Below, piece by piece: positions 23,223 through 36,970 of a stretch of 64,000 nucleotides of DNA. Position 1 is the stretch's first letter. Each line of letters starts with the position of its first letter. Under the pieces are notes generated by a model that saw only the letters and a list, made by a program, of their open reading frames with translations, was not told the origin of the DNA and ran no database searches. The DNA lies in the NCBI GenBank assembly GCA_028641055.1, contig CM054058.1, positions 240,050,187-240,114,186 on the forward strand, written 5' to 3'. This DNA comes from Alopecurus myosuroides. Taxonomy: Eukaryota; Streptophyta; Magnoliopsida; Poales; Poaceae. The position numbers were made by a program, and so were the translations under genes.

Positions 23223-24947
23223 CCCTTCATGACACTTTTCCAAGTCTTTCTTCAAAGAAGTGACTTGGGCCTTGAGCTCTTTAATTTCCTCTACATGGTT
23301 AGACTCAACACAAGAGCTAGAGGAAGTAGATGCTTCATTGTTAGAGCAACAAGGCAAGGAAAGCAATTCATCACAAGATGTAGAAACATTATGGGAGGAT
23401 GAATTACTAATACGAGCACAAGTCAATATAGCATTATTAGAAGATATTGTGCTAGTAACCACATGAGGCTCACAAGATGTTACCTTTGTAGTGATAGCCT
23501 CAAGAGCTAATTTTAGCTTGGTATGAGATTCTAGAAGATCCTCATGAGAGCTAGATAGCTTTTCATGACTTTCTTCCAATTTCCCATACTTGCTAGTCAT
23601 TAGCTCAAGTTGAGCCCTTAGCTCAACATTCTCCTTCAAAATAGATGCTTCACAAGATGTGGAGTTAGTAGCACAAGCATCAATTGAAATAGAAGAAGAT
23701 AACTTGGCAAGCTCATTATTTAACCTAGAGTTTTCTTCAATTAGATTAGCATTGCCAACAACAAATTCAACCTTTTCATTTTTAAGCACTTTATATTTAG
23801 CATGGGTATGGTCACGTGCTTTAGTGAGATAGGCTATTTGTTCATTATAGAGCTCCTCAATAGATTCAAGTTTCTCCTCAAGAGTAACTCGGAGCTCATA
23901 CTCTTCCTCAAGAGACATAGTGAGGGATGCCTTTTCATTGGCATCACTTCTTTCAATCTCACCTTTCTTTTCAATGATTTTAGCGCTATAAATAGCAAAA
24001 GCCAATATTTCACTAAAAGGAGTGATAGCTTTACTACCTTTAGGGAGATCAAGAAGAACCAACTCACCCTTCTCCATTAAAGAGTCTTCGTCCTCATACT
24101 CTCCATAAAATATATCCTCATCCTCATCATCACAAGATGTAGTGGGTTCCAAAGGTGGTGATACCTTTGAATCCCTAGCCATAAGGCACATATGAGAAAT
24201 GGATGGCGATGATGAAGATATACTAGAAGAGCCATTAAGGTCCATGTCTTGTTCCACAAAAAAGTGGGATTCCTCTACATTGTTAGCCACACAAGTACTA
24301 GAGGAAATGGAAGCATTATTTTCATGAAAACAAGACATAGGAAGCATATCATCATGAGATTTAGTTAAACAACTATTACATGATATGCAAGGACTATCAA
24401 CACTAGCATGTATGGAATTTTGAGTGCTAGAAGATATTAAGTCCAAAGATAGATCATTGCAATGGGATAGAGATGAAGTATAGTCAATAGCAAATTCACT
24501 ATTCACAATGCAATTTCTATCACCACTCGCCATATCATTACCTTGTGACAAATCACATGTTGGTGGAGTGGAGAAAGATGTGAACTCATCACGGCCGGAA
24601 GTGGATGGAGAACAATCATCCTCAATAATATTGGACACATCATATATATCTTGAAGTTTTGTCCATAGCTCATGAGCGTTCCGAAAAGGCTTGATTGATT
24701 CAATGACTACATCGCTCAAAAAGCACAAGAGACCATTAGATACAAGAGTATCGAGATAAGAGTTTTCCTTATCCTCTAAAGATAAATCTTGAGAATCCTT
24801 TGGAGGAGGAAAATCCATATCTACAATTCTCTTAACATACTTTGGACCCATGTCCCTAAGAAATTTAAGAATGCAAATTTTCCAAACATCAAAGTTTCTA
24901 CCATAGAATATAAAAGCGGGATCATGTTCTATTTCTCTAAACGACAT
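23211..24947 (-). pseudogene. gag: Truncated S gag fused to X sequence (578 codons)
   Basis: ATG at 24947. The frame is open through the copia-type gag N-terminus, Ser-rich region, acidic patch and coiled coil, and has Glu where S1 has the TAA stop. At 23222 the duplication junction cuts it. The last few codons before the TAG come from X sequence, so both zinc knuckles and the C-terminus are lost. It would make a gag without its RNA-binding domain if expressed. The upstream LTR on its 5' side is intact. Confidence 0.85.
23222..23223. other. Tandem-duplication junction (X interior joined to S gag)
   Basis: Left of the join the sequence follows X (matching up to 46169 in X2). Right of it the sequence follows S gag (matching from 7518 in S1). 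There is essentially no shared base at the join, as in blunt end joining. This is the novel joint of the large duplication. Confidence 0.85.
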
Positions 24948-24987
24948 CGTACTCTCTAGGATGTAAAGCCTAATAAAGAGAGACGAG

Positions 24988-24999
24988 GCTCTGATACCA
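24988..24999 (-). promoter_or_regulatory. S2 primer binding site next to the partial gag
   Basis: TGGTATCAGAGC on the - strand, two bases from the LTR at 25002, as in S1. Confidence 0.9.
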
Positions 25000-25001
25000 A
25001 T

Positions 25002-27595
25002 TGAACGGACAACGACGTCGCCTAGAGGGGGGGTGAATAGGCGATTAAAACTTTTCCGGTTAATGCTTACTAAATGCGGAAATAAATTAGGTGTTTAAAT
25101 TAACAAGCATACAACCTAAATATTCTAGGGTAAACTAGATGAACAAACAACTTATGCTAAGCAAGACAAGTAACAAGGTGATAGCAAGATATATAACTTC
25201 AAGCTCGAAGGCTATCACAATGTAAATTGCATAAGTAAAAAGCTCGGGTATAGAAATAACCGAGGCACACGGAGACGAAGATGTATTCCCGAGTTCCTCC
25301 CACAAAGGGGAGTACGTCTCGTTGGAGGGGTGTGAGCTCACCACGAAGGCCTACTCAACGCCACAAAGGCCTCACCCTATTCTCCGATGAACCCCGCCAC
25401 AAAGGCCTAGTTCACCTTCCACTATTGGCAACCTTCAAACCCGAGGCACGCATCCACAACTCAATTGGAGGCTCTCGGTGTCACCACAATCTTGGGGCAC
25501 GCATCCACAACTCAATTGGAGGCTCCCAAGAACACCACAAGTCGTCTAGGGTCCAAGACCCAAGAGTAACAAGCTCACAAACTTTCAACTTCCACGAATC
25601 CTCGTGGAGAGAGCAAACCGATGCAACCGATGCAAATGGCAAGAGCACAAGTGCTCAAATCCTTCACTCTCAAATTCCAACAAAGCAACAAATGCTTATG
25701 GGGGAATAAGAGAGGAAGAACAATGGAGGAGAAACACCAAGAACTCCAAGATCAAGATCTACTAAGTTTCCCTCACTAAGAAGGAAGATGGATTGGTGGA
25801 AATGTAGATCAAGATCTCCTCTCTCTTTTCCCTCAAAGATATGCAAGAATCATGGGAGGAATTGAGAGAGGGGCAAGCTTTCCAAGGTCAACAATGGTGG
25901 GGGAGAGAGGATATTTCGTGCTTAGAAGACTTGGGGACCAATGGGGAAGAAAGCCCCCTTAAATAGGTCCCCACAAGAACTAGCCGTTGTGCAGGAATTT
26001 TGGGACCGGAATATCCGGTCCGAAGTGAATAATCTGGTTCAAATAATCCGGTTCACTCCAGTGCGAAAACTGGTCTGAAATCCGTCGAAACCGGAATATC
26101 CGGTATGCCCCGAAAAATCCGGTTTCCAATAATCCGGTTCATGTCAGTACCGAAAAATGGCTCAACTAGAAACTTCATAACTTTTGCGTCCGGACTCCGT
26201 TTTTGATGATCTTTGGCTCGTTGAGTTCGTAATGAAAAACTCTACAAGATCATGCAGAGAAAAATCACTGCCCAACAATGGAAACTAAAACCAAATGTAG
26301 AAAGGTTTAACCTCTCTAAAAGGAACAACCGGTAAAACTTCCAACACGAAAACTCACATAACTTTTGCGAATGAATTCCGAATTAGGTGAGTCCAAATGC
26401 ATTGGAAAGATAACAACAAGGAGTATCCAAATAAAAGGTGAAAATATTGATACCTCAAAGTATGGAGAAGTTACCACACATGGAAGGTGTGGGAACATTC
26501 TCAAAGACGAACGGAATATTTTCACCACCGAAAACGCAACAAAGTTTTCTTACGAAATCCGTTTTCGAGAAACCAAGGCTTGTCATGAAGATCACGACAA
26601 GCACTAAAACCCAAAGGAGACAAAAGCCAAATAAGAACCAAGAAAGATGATATGCAAAGTATGCAAAGGTTTGAGCTCTCCATAACGATTCGATCGAGTT
26701 ACTCACTTGAGAGCCCCTCTTGATAGTACGACTATCTATCCTATAACCCGGTCTCCCAAAGACACCAGACCGGTAAAATATAAAACCTATCAAGATTATA
26801 CCTTTGCCTTGAGCATTCCACTTGAGCTAGATGATGACGATCTTGACTCTCTCAAGTTGGATCTTCTTTCTTGATTGCGCTTGCTAGCACAAACTCCGCT
26901 TGATGAAGACTTGCAAGTTGCTCCCCCAAACACCATTATGGGAGAGACTAGCTCCCCCATACACCATTATGGGAGAGACCCTTCGGCAAATCTTCACAAG
27001 GCCACAATCTCCAAAAGGGTGGCAAGCATCAAGCATAGGATATCTTCTAGATGCTTCACTTGAGCTTCCACGTCAAGCTAGATGACAAACACCGCTTGAC
27101 GACGACATAGACCATGGGCTATATGAAATCTTCCTTTTGGTACATGCCCATGGAAAGATACCTAACCACACATAGAGATGCGACACACACATATCATGGG
27201 TTAGTTCACAATGCTAATTTGACAATTGCTTACCATACCATGAGATACACAATCCCACTTGGTACAACTTGTAGCTTTGTGTGTTGATCGCTTGCTTGAT
27301 CAACCTTGTATCTTTGCTTCTCACTTATAAAGATGATGTCTTGAAGATTACAATGAAAGATCACCTAATCCTTTTCTTCAAGACATACTAGCAATAAGAT
27401 CAACTCAAACCATGACCATTCTTCATATAAATCCTTGAAAGTAACAATGGCCATCAAGGAAGCTAATAGAGTTCAACACATGAACTCCATTATTTCCTAT
27501 GGACAAGATCTACAAAGATAACTCAATGCAAACATTAGTCCATAAGGATTGTCATTAATTACCAAAACCACATATGGGGGAACCATGCGCTTTCA
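25002..27595 (-). repeat. S2 middle LTR (mosaic copy)
   Basis: 2,594 bp. In its left part it shares three variants with the LTR at 33408-36001 (GTAGATCAAG near 25806, CATGGGAGG near 25853, AATAATCTGG near 26032). In its right part it has AGATTACAATG (near 27348) like the LTR at 891-3485, where the other two LTRs have AGATGACAATG. Confidence 0.9.
25959..26138 (-). promoter_or_regulatory. S2 middle LTR promoter and palindrome cluster
   Basis: TATTTAA at 25959-25965 and the CCGG cluster at 26003-26138, as in S1. One motif is changed from AATCCGG to AATCTGG near 26032. Confidence 0.6.
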
Positions 27596-30500
27596 ATCTC
27601 CCCCATTTTGGTAATTGATGACAATCCCTTTTTACGAGGGTTTATATGATGAATAAAGCAAACATGCTTAACAAGAGCAAGGATGCAATAGCATGGAAAG
27701 GAAAATACTTAAGAACGAAACTAAAGCATAAACCAAATTCCCTTAAACCCTCTAAACTTCTCCCCCATTGGCATCCATTGCCGAAATGGGCAAAAAGATT
27801 AGAAGGCCAATATAGTAAGAGCTCCCCCATAGTGTATGCATTCCTCATGATATGAGTGAAAACAAGTGCATATCTCCATATATGAATAGATGGAGGGAGA
27901 TCAAACTATATTGAGGATCCAAAGATTTACAAGAAAAATCAAATTGAAGGATACTTTCACAAAGAAGCAACCAACCAAAGGATCCGAAAAACCGATTGAC
28001 CAAAATCAATATTTTGATAAGATCAACCAAGTGTTCTAGAAAATCAAGAGGGAACTCCCCAAGGTACATGCACAATGTTAGATTTGAATTACTATATAGT
28101 GTGCACAACATGGAATCATCACTCCCTTATAGATAATTTTGAACACAAACAAGTGCAAGCGAATAGATTGGAAAAGAAGCAAAGCAACTTGCAAACAAAC
28201 AAAAGTTGAGCAATGAAGATCAAGAAGTGACAAAAAGACTTACTCAACCGAAATAGATGCGTGTGACAAGGAAAAACATTTTTTAGGAGACTAATAGGAT
28301 GATATAATCATCAACATAGTCTTTCAATATAAGAGGCACATAGTGCGTATCATGTCTTTCCCATACACACAAACCATCAAAAGAAAAAACACATAGGTCC
28401 ACAAGCTTTATTAAGATGCAAAAGGAATACCAAAAGAAAAGCAAAGCTTGTGCCTTTTAGGAGCCACCAAGGAATATAAAGCAATAAAAAGTGGTCACTA
28501 AAGAAATAGAATACCAATTAAAGATGTAACTATTATCGTGTGTATAAATTTCTAAGTGGACAACAATCACAAAGATATATATCCACAAAGAAACATGCAC
28601 ACACAAAATAGGTACAAAGGTGAAGAACATGATATCCAAGAGAGGTTCATTAATATACCAATAAGATTTTTGCTTGAAAGCAAAGCACTAAGCTTAGTTT
28701 AATCTTAAGGGGATATAGATGAACACACAAAACTCATCAAAGCATCACAAATATCACAAGGGAAAAGTGATAGTTGGAATGCTTCGATAAAGGTAACGCA
28801 TATCACAAAAGATTCAAATGGTTTTTGAGAATTTATCAATATTGCATATGAGATACTTCAAGAAGAAGTTGCTAGATTAAACTACTTGGGATTGGTGAAT
28901 CATGGAAATGATTATAAATATCCCCTTAGTATGTAATCATCCCGGTTACTCATAGTTGCAATAAAGATGCTTTTGAGAAGACATTTGCAAGAACCAAATG
29001 AAATTGCAACAAGGGAAATCATGCCAAGAAGCAACCTACACAAGGTTGAAATCTAGAAATGTATGCATGAGATAGATACTTGTTACCGAGACGACATTGG
29101 TGATGAAGAGGATGCGAGTTTGATAATCATCGAAGCTTGACTCCTATAATACCATGGTGAGAACACCTTCCTTATGAATGGAGCAAGCAACCAATGTATC
29201 TCCATTGTACCTAAAACAAAATTCAAGTACAAAATGGTACCCAAACTCATTGGGTCTGAAGTAGTTAGAACAACTACAATACATAGGACAAACTCCAAAT
29301 AAATATGTGCATATTAATATGAATTTGAATATCATGCACATCTTAGCCTTTTAGGATTTGATGGAGTTTATCCTATATATTGGATCAACGAAAGTAAGCA
29401 TGCCAAAAGATATACATAGTAAATATGCATGCACAAAACTTTCAAGAACCAAAACAAGATACAAATTGGACAAAGAACTAATTAAACCAAGAAGCCACTC
29501 ACAAGAGTGAAAAGAAAGAGAATTGTCCAAAATATATCAAGACCCAAATCAACACATGATTGAGGAAACCAACATAGAGAGGATACCAAAAAAGACATAA
29601 AAGAGTGAACAAACCCTCTACACTTTTCATGATAGCACACAAAGTACCAAGACGAAAAGTGTTTGTCTTCCAAAGAGACAAGTCATTGGGATAACAAACA
29701 AATTTAAAGACAACAAGTGTTCAAACGCATATAGGATAGTTCTTCCAATAATAGTGCATTATTTATGATCTTGCATTTGAATACAAAATGCACACAATGG
29801 AATCATTACTCTCCATATATATTATTCAAACACTAGTCATGTTTAAATAAAACCAATTAGATGCAATACCAATTTAAAGAATGGTGATCTACTCGTTGTA
29901 GGATCGCTTCCCCAAGAATAGTGCAACCCAAAGAAGTATGACTTTGAACACAAGTGCACAAGTATGGGATCATTGCTTTTCCTAACTCAAGAAAGCATAA
30001 AACAAATTTTGAGTAGAGCAAGGAAGACACAAAGGAGTTTGAACCAAACAAAAACCTTGGCAAGAAACAAGGCAATATTAGAGCAATGGTCAAAGTAAAT
30101 ATGATCAATAAACTTACCACAAATTATTATAACTTGTCAAAGACAAGAGATGTATGGAGATATTTCTCGGTGGTAGATTTGTTCACAATCATATTCACAA
30201 AACATAAGCATGTGAAAAAAGATAGGAATAAGAAAACATGCTTAGATAGAGATTCTTGAAGGCTTCAAATAAAACTCGAAAAAGCAAGGCAACAAGAAAC
30301 TCTCTTACAAACAAGATACCAAAGAAGAGAGACACAAGATATTTTAAGTAAATATGGAACTTGTTTGAGCAACATGCCACTTAGGAACAAGATAACTAAC
30401 AATATCAACTCTAGGTGGCAATACCTCAAATGTTCAAATTTTCTAGGCTTGTAATATGCACATAGCTTATTACTCCCCCATAATGTGATGATCCATTGAA

Positions 30501-31042
30501 ATCAAAGAGAGGCAAAAATAAATCCAACTAGAGAAAATTAATGGACATTAGAATTGAAATTCTCATGAGAAAGACATACCACATAGAGACTAGATAATAT
30601 TGATATATCAACACTAAGTGGTATTCCTCATGTACACACATTTTAGGATAGTAAAGTGCAACGCATATTACTCCCCCAAAATGGGATAGTCCATTAATCT
30701 CTCAAAGAGCCAACTAAGATAAGCAATAAAAGCAATGAAGGCTCAACACAAAGAACACAAGTACATGGAGTGCAAACCAACAAACATAACTAGATTACTC
30801 AAGACAGGTAACTAGGAAGCACTACATATACAAACACATGCTAGAAACAAAACTAACATATGCAAGGGAGCAAGCAAATTTCAATGGATATAGAATTAAA
30901 TACAAGTTACCGCTTGGAGGAACATTGGGTAAGAGATATATATAATCCAAGTGACTTGGCATGAGGACATAAAAATGATGAAGATCCCTTAATTCTTCAT
31001 AAAATAACCAAGTCTCCAATGCCCTCCAACTCCACCTATTGA
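27596..31042 (-). other. S2 non-coding interior between gag and 3' LTR
   Basis: Nearly identical to 3486-6932. The polypurine tract abuts the LTR at 27596, with further CTCCCCCA copies near 27761, 27822, 30472 and 30671. No pol remnants seen. Confidence 0.75.
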
Positions 31043-33353
31043 TCAAGTTTGAGCTTGTTGGTCCCCAACCAAGTTGGGTCCTAAGAGGTTAGCCACAATA
31101 GGTTTGGCAACCCAAATGGTTCTTTTCTTGACACCACTTGGAGTACCAACATACTTGGCAAACACATTGCCCACATTATCCTTCCTAATAGAATAAACAT
31201 CATCAACAATGATAGGGTTGGATAATGTACCATTAGTGCATGAAGAAGCAAAGTGTCCCTTCTTGCGACAAAGGTAGCAACATCGACTCTTTTCTTTCTT
31301 CTCAATAGGCTTCTCAACAAGAGGAGCATTGGCTTGAGTCTTCTTAGGAGGTGGCCGTTGTTCAACTCGTGGTTGAGCATGAGATTGAACAAGAGGCCTC
31401 TTCCCTAGTTTCTTCTCACTAAGAGGCTTCTGCTTCAAAGGGCAAGATCTAACATGGTGCCCTTCAATCTTGCACTTGAAGCAAATAATCTTGGCCGAAT
31501 CTTTGACTTGTTCTTGGCCCTTCTTCTTGTCAATAATGGACTTGTTCTTGAGATTGGAGTTGAATCCAAGTCCACTCTTGTCATTGGGAAGTCTTCGCAC
31601 TCTCAACATCTTGTCAAGTGTGGAACTCCCTTCATGACACTTTTCCAAGTCTTTCTTCAAAGAAGTGACTTGGGCCTTGAGCTCTTTAATTTCCTCTACA
31701 TGGTTAGACTCAACACAAGAGCTAGAGGAAGTAGATGCTTCATTGTTAGAGCAACAAGGCAAGGAAAGCAATTCATCACAAGATGTAGAAACATTATGGG
31801 AGGATGAATTACTAATACGAGCACAAGTCAATATAGCATTATTAGAAGATATTGTGCTAGTAACCACATGAGGCTCACAAGATGTTACCTTTGTAGTGAT
31901 AGCCTCAAGAGATAATTTTAGCTTGGTATGAGATTCTAGAAGATCCTCATGAGAGCTAGATAGCTTTTCATGACTTTCTTCCAATTTCCCATACTTGCTA
32001 GTCATTAGCTCAAGTTGAGCCCTTAGCTCAACATTCTCCTTCAAAATAGATGCTTCACAAGATGTGGAGTTAGTAGCACAAGCATCAATTGAAATAGAAG
32101 AAGATAACTTGGCAAGCTCATTATTTAACCTAGAGTTTTCTTCAATTAGATTAGCATTGCCAACAACAAATTCAACCTTTTCATTTTTAAGCACTTTATA
32201 TTTAGCATGGGTATGGTCACGTGCTTTAGTGAGATAGGCTATTTGTTCATTATAGAGCTCCTCAATAGATTCAAGTTTCTCCTCAAGAGTAACTCGGAGC
32301 TCATACTCTTCCTCAAGAGACATAGTGAGGGATGCCTTTTCATTGGCATCACTTCTTTCAATCTCACCTTTCTTTTCAATGATTTTAGCGCTATAAATAG
32401 CAAAAGACAATATTTCACTAAAAGGAGTGATAGCTTTACTACCTTTAGGGAGATCAAGAAGAACCAACTCACCCTTCTCCATTAAAGAGTCTTCGTCCTC
32501 ATACTCTCCATAAAATATATCCTCATCCTCATCATCACAAGATGTAGTGGGTTCCAAAGGTGGTGATACCTTTGAATCCCTAGCCATAAGGCACATATGA
32601 GAAATGGATGGCGATGATGAAGATATACTAGAAGAGCCATTAAGGTCCATGTCTTGTTCCACAAAAAAGTGGGATTCCTCTACATTGTTAGCCACACAAG
32701 TACTAGAGGAAATGGAAGCATTATTTTCATGAAAACAAGGACATAGGAAGCATATCATCATGAGATTTAGTTAAACAACTATTACATGATATGCAAGGAC
32801 TATCAACACTAGCATGTATGGAATTTTGAGTGCTAGAAGATATTAAGTCCAAAGATAGATCATTGCAATGGGATAGAGATGAAGTATAGTCAATAGCAAA
32901 TTCACTATTCACAATGCAATTTCTATCACCACTCGCCATATCATTACCTTGTGACAAATCACATGTTGGTGGAGTGGAGAAAGATGTGAACTCGTCACGG
33001 CCGGAAGTGGATGGAGAACAATCATCCTCAATAATATTGGACACATCATATATATCTTGAAGTTTTGTCCATAGCTCATGAGCGTTCCGAAAAGGCTTGA
33101 TTGATTCAATGACTACATCGCTCAAAAAGCACAAGAGACCATTAGATACAAGAGTATCGAGATAAGAGTTTTCCTTATCCTCTAAAGATAAATCTTGAGA
33201 ATCCTTTGGAGGAGGAAAATCCATATCTACAATTCTCTTAACATACTTTGGACCCATGTCCGTAAGAAATTTAAGAATGCGAATTTTCCAAACATCAAAG
33301 TTTCTACCATAGAATATAAAAGCGGGATCATGTTCTATTTCTCTAAACGACAT
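31043..33353 (-). pseudogene. gag: S2 gag, full length with one frameshift
   Basis: ATG at 33353. It has the same domain order as S1 gag, with both CCHC knuckles present near 31236-31490. One extra G in the run at about 32739 (CAAGGACAT against CAAGACAT in both other copies) shifts the frame after about 205 codons. From there the remaining 560 or so codons are open in the new frame to 31043. The Glu codon that is a stop in S1 is intact here, so the two full-length copies were broken independently. Confidence 0.9.
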
Positions 33354-33393
33354 CGTACTCTCTAGGATGTAAAGCCTAATAAAGAGAGACGAG

Positions 33394-33405
33394 GCTCTGA
33401 TACCA
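33394..33405 (-). promoter_or_regulatory. S2 primer binding site
   Basis: TGGTATCAGAGC on the - strand, two bases from the LTR at 33408. Confidence 0.95.
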
Positions 33406-33407
33406 AT

Positions 33408-36001
33408 TGAACGGACAACGACGTCGCCTAGAGGGGGGGTGAATAGGCGATTAAAACTTTTCCGGTTAATGCTTACTAAATGCGGAAATAAACTAGGTGT
33501 TTAAATTAACAAGCATACAACCTAAATATTCTAGGGTAAACTAGATGAACAAACAACTTATGCTAAGCAAGACAAGTAACAAGGTGATAGCAAGATATAT
33601 AACTTCAAGCTCGAAGGCTATCACAATGTAAATTGCATAAGTAAAAAGCTCGGGTATAGAAATAACCGAGGCACACGGAGACGAAGATGTATTCCCGAGT
33701 TCCTCCCACAAAGGGGAGTACGTCTCGTTGGAGGGGTGTGAGCTCACCACGAAGGCCTACTCAACGCCACAAAGGCCTCACCCTATTCTCCGATGAACCC
33801 CGCCACAAAGGCCTAGTTCACCTTCCACTATTGGCAACCTTCAAACCCGAGGCACGCATCCACAACTCAATTGGAGGCTCTCGGTGTCACCACAATCTTG
33901 GGGCACGCATCCACAACTCAATTGGAGGCTCCCAAGAACACCACAAGTCGTCTAGGGTCCAAGACCCAAGAGTAACAAGCTCACAAACTTTCAACTTCCA
34001 CGAATCCTCGTGGAGAGAGCAAACCGATGCAACCGATGCAAATGGCAAGAGCACAAGTGCTCAAATCCTTCACTCTCAAATTCCAACAAAGCAACAAATG
34101 CTTATGGGGGAATAAGATAGGAAGAACAATGGAGGAGAAACACCAAGAACTCCAAGATCAAGATCTACTAAGTTTCCCTCACTAAGAAGGAAGATGGATT
34201 GGTGGAAATGTAGATCAAGATCTCCTCTCTCTTTTCCCTCAAAGATATGCAAGAATCATGGGAGGAATTGAGAGAGGGGCAAGCTTTCCAAGGTCAACAA
34301 TGGTGGGGGAGAGAGGATATTTCGTGCTTAGAAGACTTGGGGACCAATGGGGAAGAAAGCCCCCTTAAATAGGTCCCCACAAGAACTAGCCGTTGTGCAG
34401 GAATTTTGGGACCGGAATATCCGGTCCGAAGTGAATAATCTGGTTCAAATAATCCGGTTCACTCCAGTGCGAAAACTGGTCTGAAATCCGTCGAAACCGG
34501 AATATCCGGTATGCCCCGAAAAATCCGGTTTCCAATAATCCGGTTCATGTCAGTACCGAAAAATGGCTCAACTAGAAACTTCATAACTTTTGCGTCCGGA
34601 CTCCGTTTTTGATGATCTTTGGCTCGTTGAGTTCGTAATGAAAAACTCTACAAGATCATGCAGAGAAAAATCACTGCCCAACAATGGAAACTAAAACCAA
34701 ATGTAGAAAGGTTTAACCTCTCTAAAAGGAACAACCGGTAAAACTTCCAACACGAAAACTCACATAACTTTTGCGAATGAATTCCGAATTAGGTGAGTCC
34801 AAATGCATTGGAAAGATAACAACAAGGAGTATCCAAATAAAAGGTGAAAATATTGATACCTCAAAGTATGGAGAAGTTACCACACATGGAAGGTGTGGGA
34901 ACATTCTCAAAGACGAACGGAATATTTTCACCACCGAAAACGCAACAAAGTTTTCTTACGAAATCCGTTTTCGAGAAACCAAGGCTTGTCATGAAGATCA
35001 CGACAAGCACTAAAACCCAAAGGAGACAAAAGCCAAATAAGAACCAAGAAATATGATATGCAAAGTATGCAAAGGTTTGAGCTCTCCATAACGATTCGAT
35101 CGAGTTACTCACTTGAGAGCCCCTCTTGATAGTACGACTATCTATCCTATAACCCGGTCTCCCAAAGACACCAGACCGGTAAAATAGAAAACCTATCAAG
35201 ATTATACCTTTGCCTTGAGCATTCCACTTGAGCTAGATGATGACGATCTTGACTCTCTCAAGTTGGATCTTCTTTCTTGATTGCGCTTGCTAGCACAAAC
35301 TCCGCTTGATGAAGACTTGCAAGTTGCTCCCCCAAACACCATTATGGGAGAGACTAGCTCCCCCATACACCATTATGGGAGAGACCCTTCGGCAAATCTT
35401 CACAAGGCCACAATCTCCAAAAGGGTGGCAAGCATCAAGCATAGGATATCTTCTAGATGCTTCACTTGAGCTTCCACGTCAAGCTAGATGACAAACACCG
35501 CTTGACGACGACATAGACCATGGGCTATATGAAATCTTCCTTTTGGTACATGCCCATGGAAAGATACCTAACCACACATAGAGATGCGACACACACATAT
35601 CATGGGTTAGTTCACAATGCTAATTTGACAATTGCTTACCATACCATGAGATACACAATCCCACTTGGTACAACTTGTAGCTTTGTGTGTTGATCGCTTG
35701 CTTGATCAACCTTGTATCTTTGCTTCTCACTTATAAAGATGATGTCTTGAAGATGACAATGAAAGATCACCTAATCCTTTTCTTCAAGACATACTAGCAA
35801 TAAGATCAACTCAAACCATGACCATTCTTCATATAAATCCTTGAAAGTAACAATGGCCATCAAGGAAGCTAATAGAGTTCAACACATGAACTCCATTATT
35901 TCCTATGGACAAGATCTACAAAGATAACTCAATGCAAACATTAGTCCATAAGGATTGTCATTAATTACCAAAACCACATATGGGGGAACCATGCGCTTTC
36001 A
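33408..36001 (-). repeat. S2 5' LTR (right copy)
   Basis: 2,594 bp, ending CTTTCA at 36001 and followed by ACGTT. Private changes include GAATAAGATAGG near 34115 and GAAATATGATATG near 35050. Confidence 0.95.
34365..34544 (-). promoter_or_regulatory. S2 5' LTR promoter and palindrome cluster
   Basis: TATTTAA at 34365-34371 and the CCGG cluster at 34409-34544, including the same AATCTGG variant as the middle LTR. Confidence 0.6.
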
Positions 36002-36006
36002 ACGTT
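36002..36006. repeat. Target site ACGTT at the right end of S2
   Basis: Same base-exact insertion point in G integrase as S1. It shows that S2 and S1 descend from one insertion. Confidence 0.95.
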
Positions 36007-36327
36007 GACCTGCTGGAAGAAGCAAGAGAGCTAACTCTGTCACGTTCAGCTGTTTACCAGCAAAACTTGAGGCGTTATCACAGCCGGAAAGTGAACCCAA
36101 GGGTTTTCCGAGAAGGAGACATGGTGCTTAGGCTTGTGCAACGCACTGCCGGGATGCACAAGCTATCTCCTCCGTGGGAAGGGCCTTTCATTGTGAGCAA
36201 GGCTCTACACAATGATGCCTATTACCTTGTTGACGCACAGCCATCCCAGAAGAACAGGCCGGATAGAGCAGGAGAAGAATCCAAGCGCCCTTGGAATGTA
36301 GCTCTACTCCGCCGTTTTCATTCGTGA
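36002..36327 (+). pseudogene. int: G2 integrase C-terminal domain
   Basis: Matches 11894-12219, including the LSPPWEGPFIVSK module and the TGA stop. No N-terminal or catalytic part precedes it in this copy; S2 lies directly upstream, so it is only a remnant. Confidence 0.9.
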
Positions 36328-36970
36328 GCAAATTATGTATGTACTCTCTTATCTGAGTTAAACTTCTATTCGGCAATCTGAAATTGAACTCGGGGACTGC
36401 CCTCATCCAAACTGTTCCTTGTATTTACTCTGCTTTACTTTATCTATTCGGTTGAACCACTTAGAATTTCAAAAGCATACAAAGTAGTGTGTTTAAACTC
36501 ACCGGACACTCTGCGACTCTGCTGCTGTCCGCAACCCGGCTTCATGGCAAGCCAGAGAACAAGCCAAAGAGTCAATGAACACATGAAAAATTGCAAAGGA
36601 AAGGAAGCGTGTGGCAACCGAATAGAGTGTTTTTTGCTGTTTTTTCTTTCCGGCTAAGTGGTGGGCAGCGTTACTATTAATTTTTCTAAGTGGCTAAGTA
36701 TTTGAAACTCCTACTTTGAACTCTTGTGACTCGACTACCAACAAAGCAACAAGTTGCAGGTAAGAGCTGAGATAAAAAGGAAAGAGCGGATAAGAAATGC
36801 AACTCGGGGACTTGCATACTAACGCAACCCGGCATTGAGCCAGAATCGCTCAAATAACAAGTAGCAAATTTCAAACTGGAATAAAAAAGGAGTAGCAACA
36901 GAGACTTAATTGTTTAGATACATCGGCACCCGGCATCCCGGGGATCTCATGAAAGTTTTAAGATAGAGTT
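36328..36970. other. G2 spacer between integrase stop and antisense gene end
   Basis: Same as 12220-12862 with a few base changes. No gene seen. Confidence 0.5.

Larger units (their letters stand above)
23223..36001 (-). mobile_element. S2: second copy of S with an extra partial interior
   Basis: Order on the + strand: partial gag and leader (23223-25001), LTR (25002-27595), full interior (27596-33407), LTR (33408-36001). The right side is followed by ACGTT and G integrase exactly as in S1, so it is the same insertion event as S1. The left side has no target duplication. An interior-LTR-interior-LTR order is a typical product of unequal recombination between LTRs. Confidence 0.85.

Noticed and set aside
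25002..36001. S2 as an independent insertion of the same family
   Set aside because: Its right end lies at the identical base of G integrase with the same ACGTT as S1, so it descends from the same insertion.
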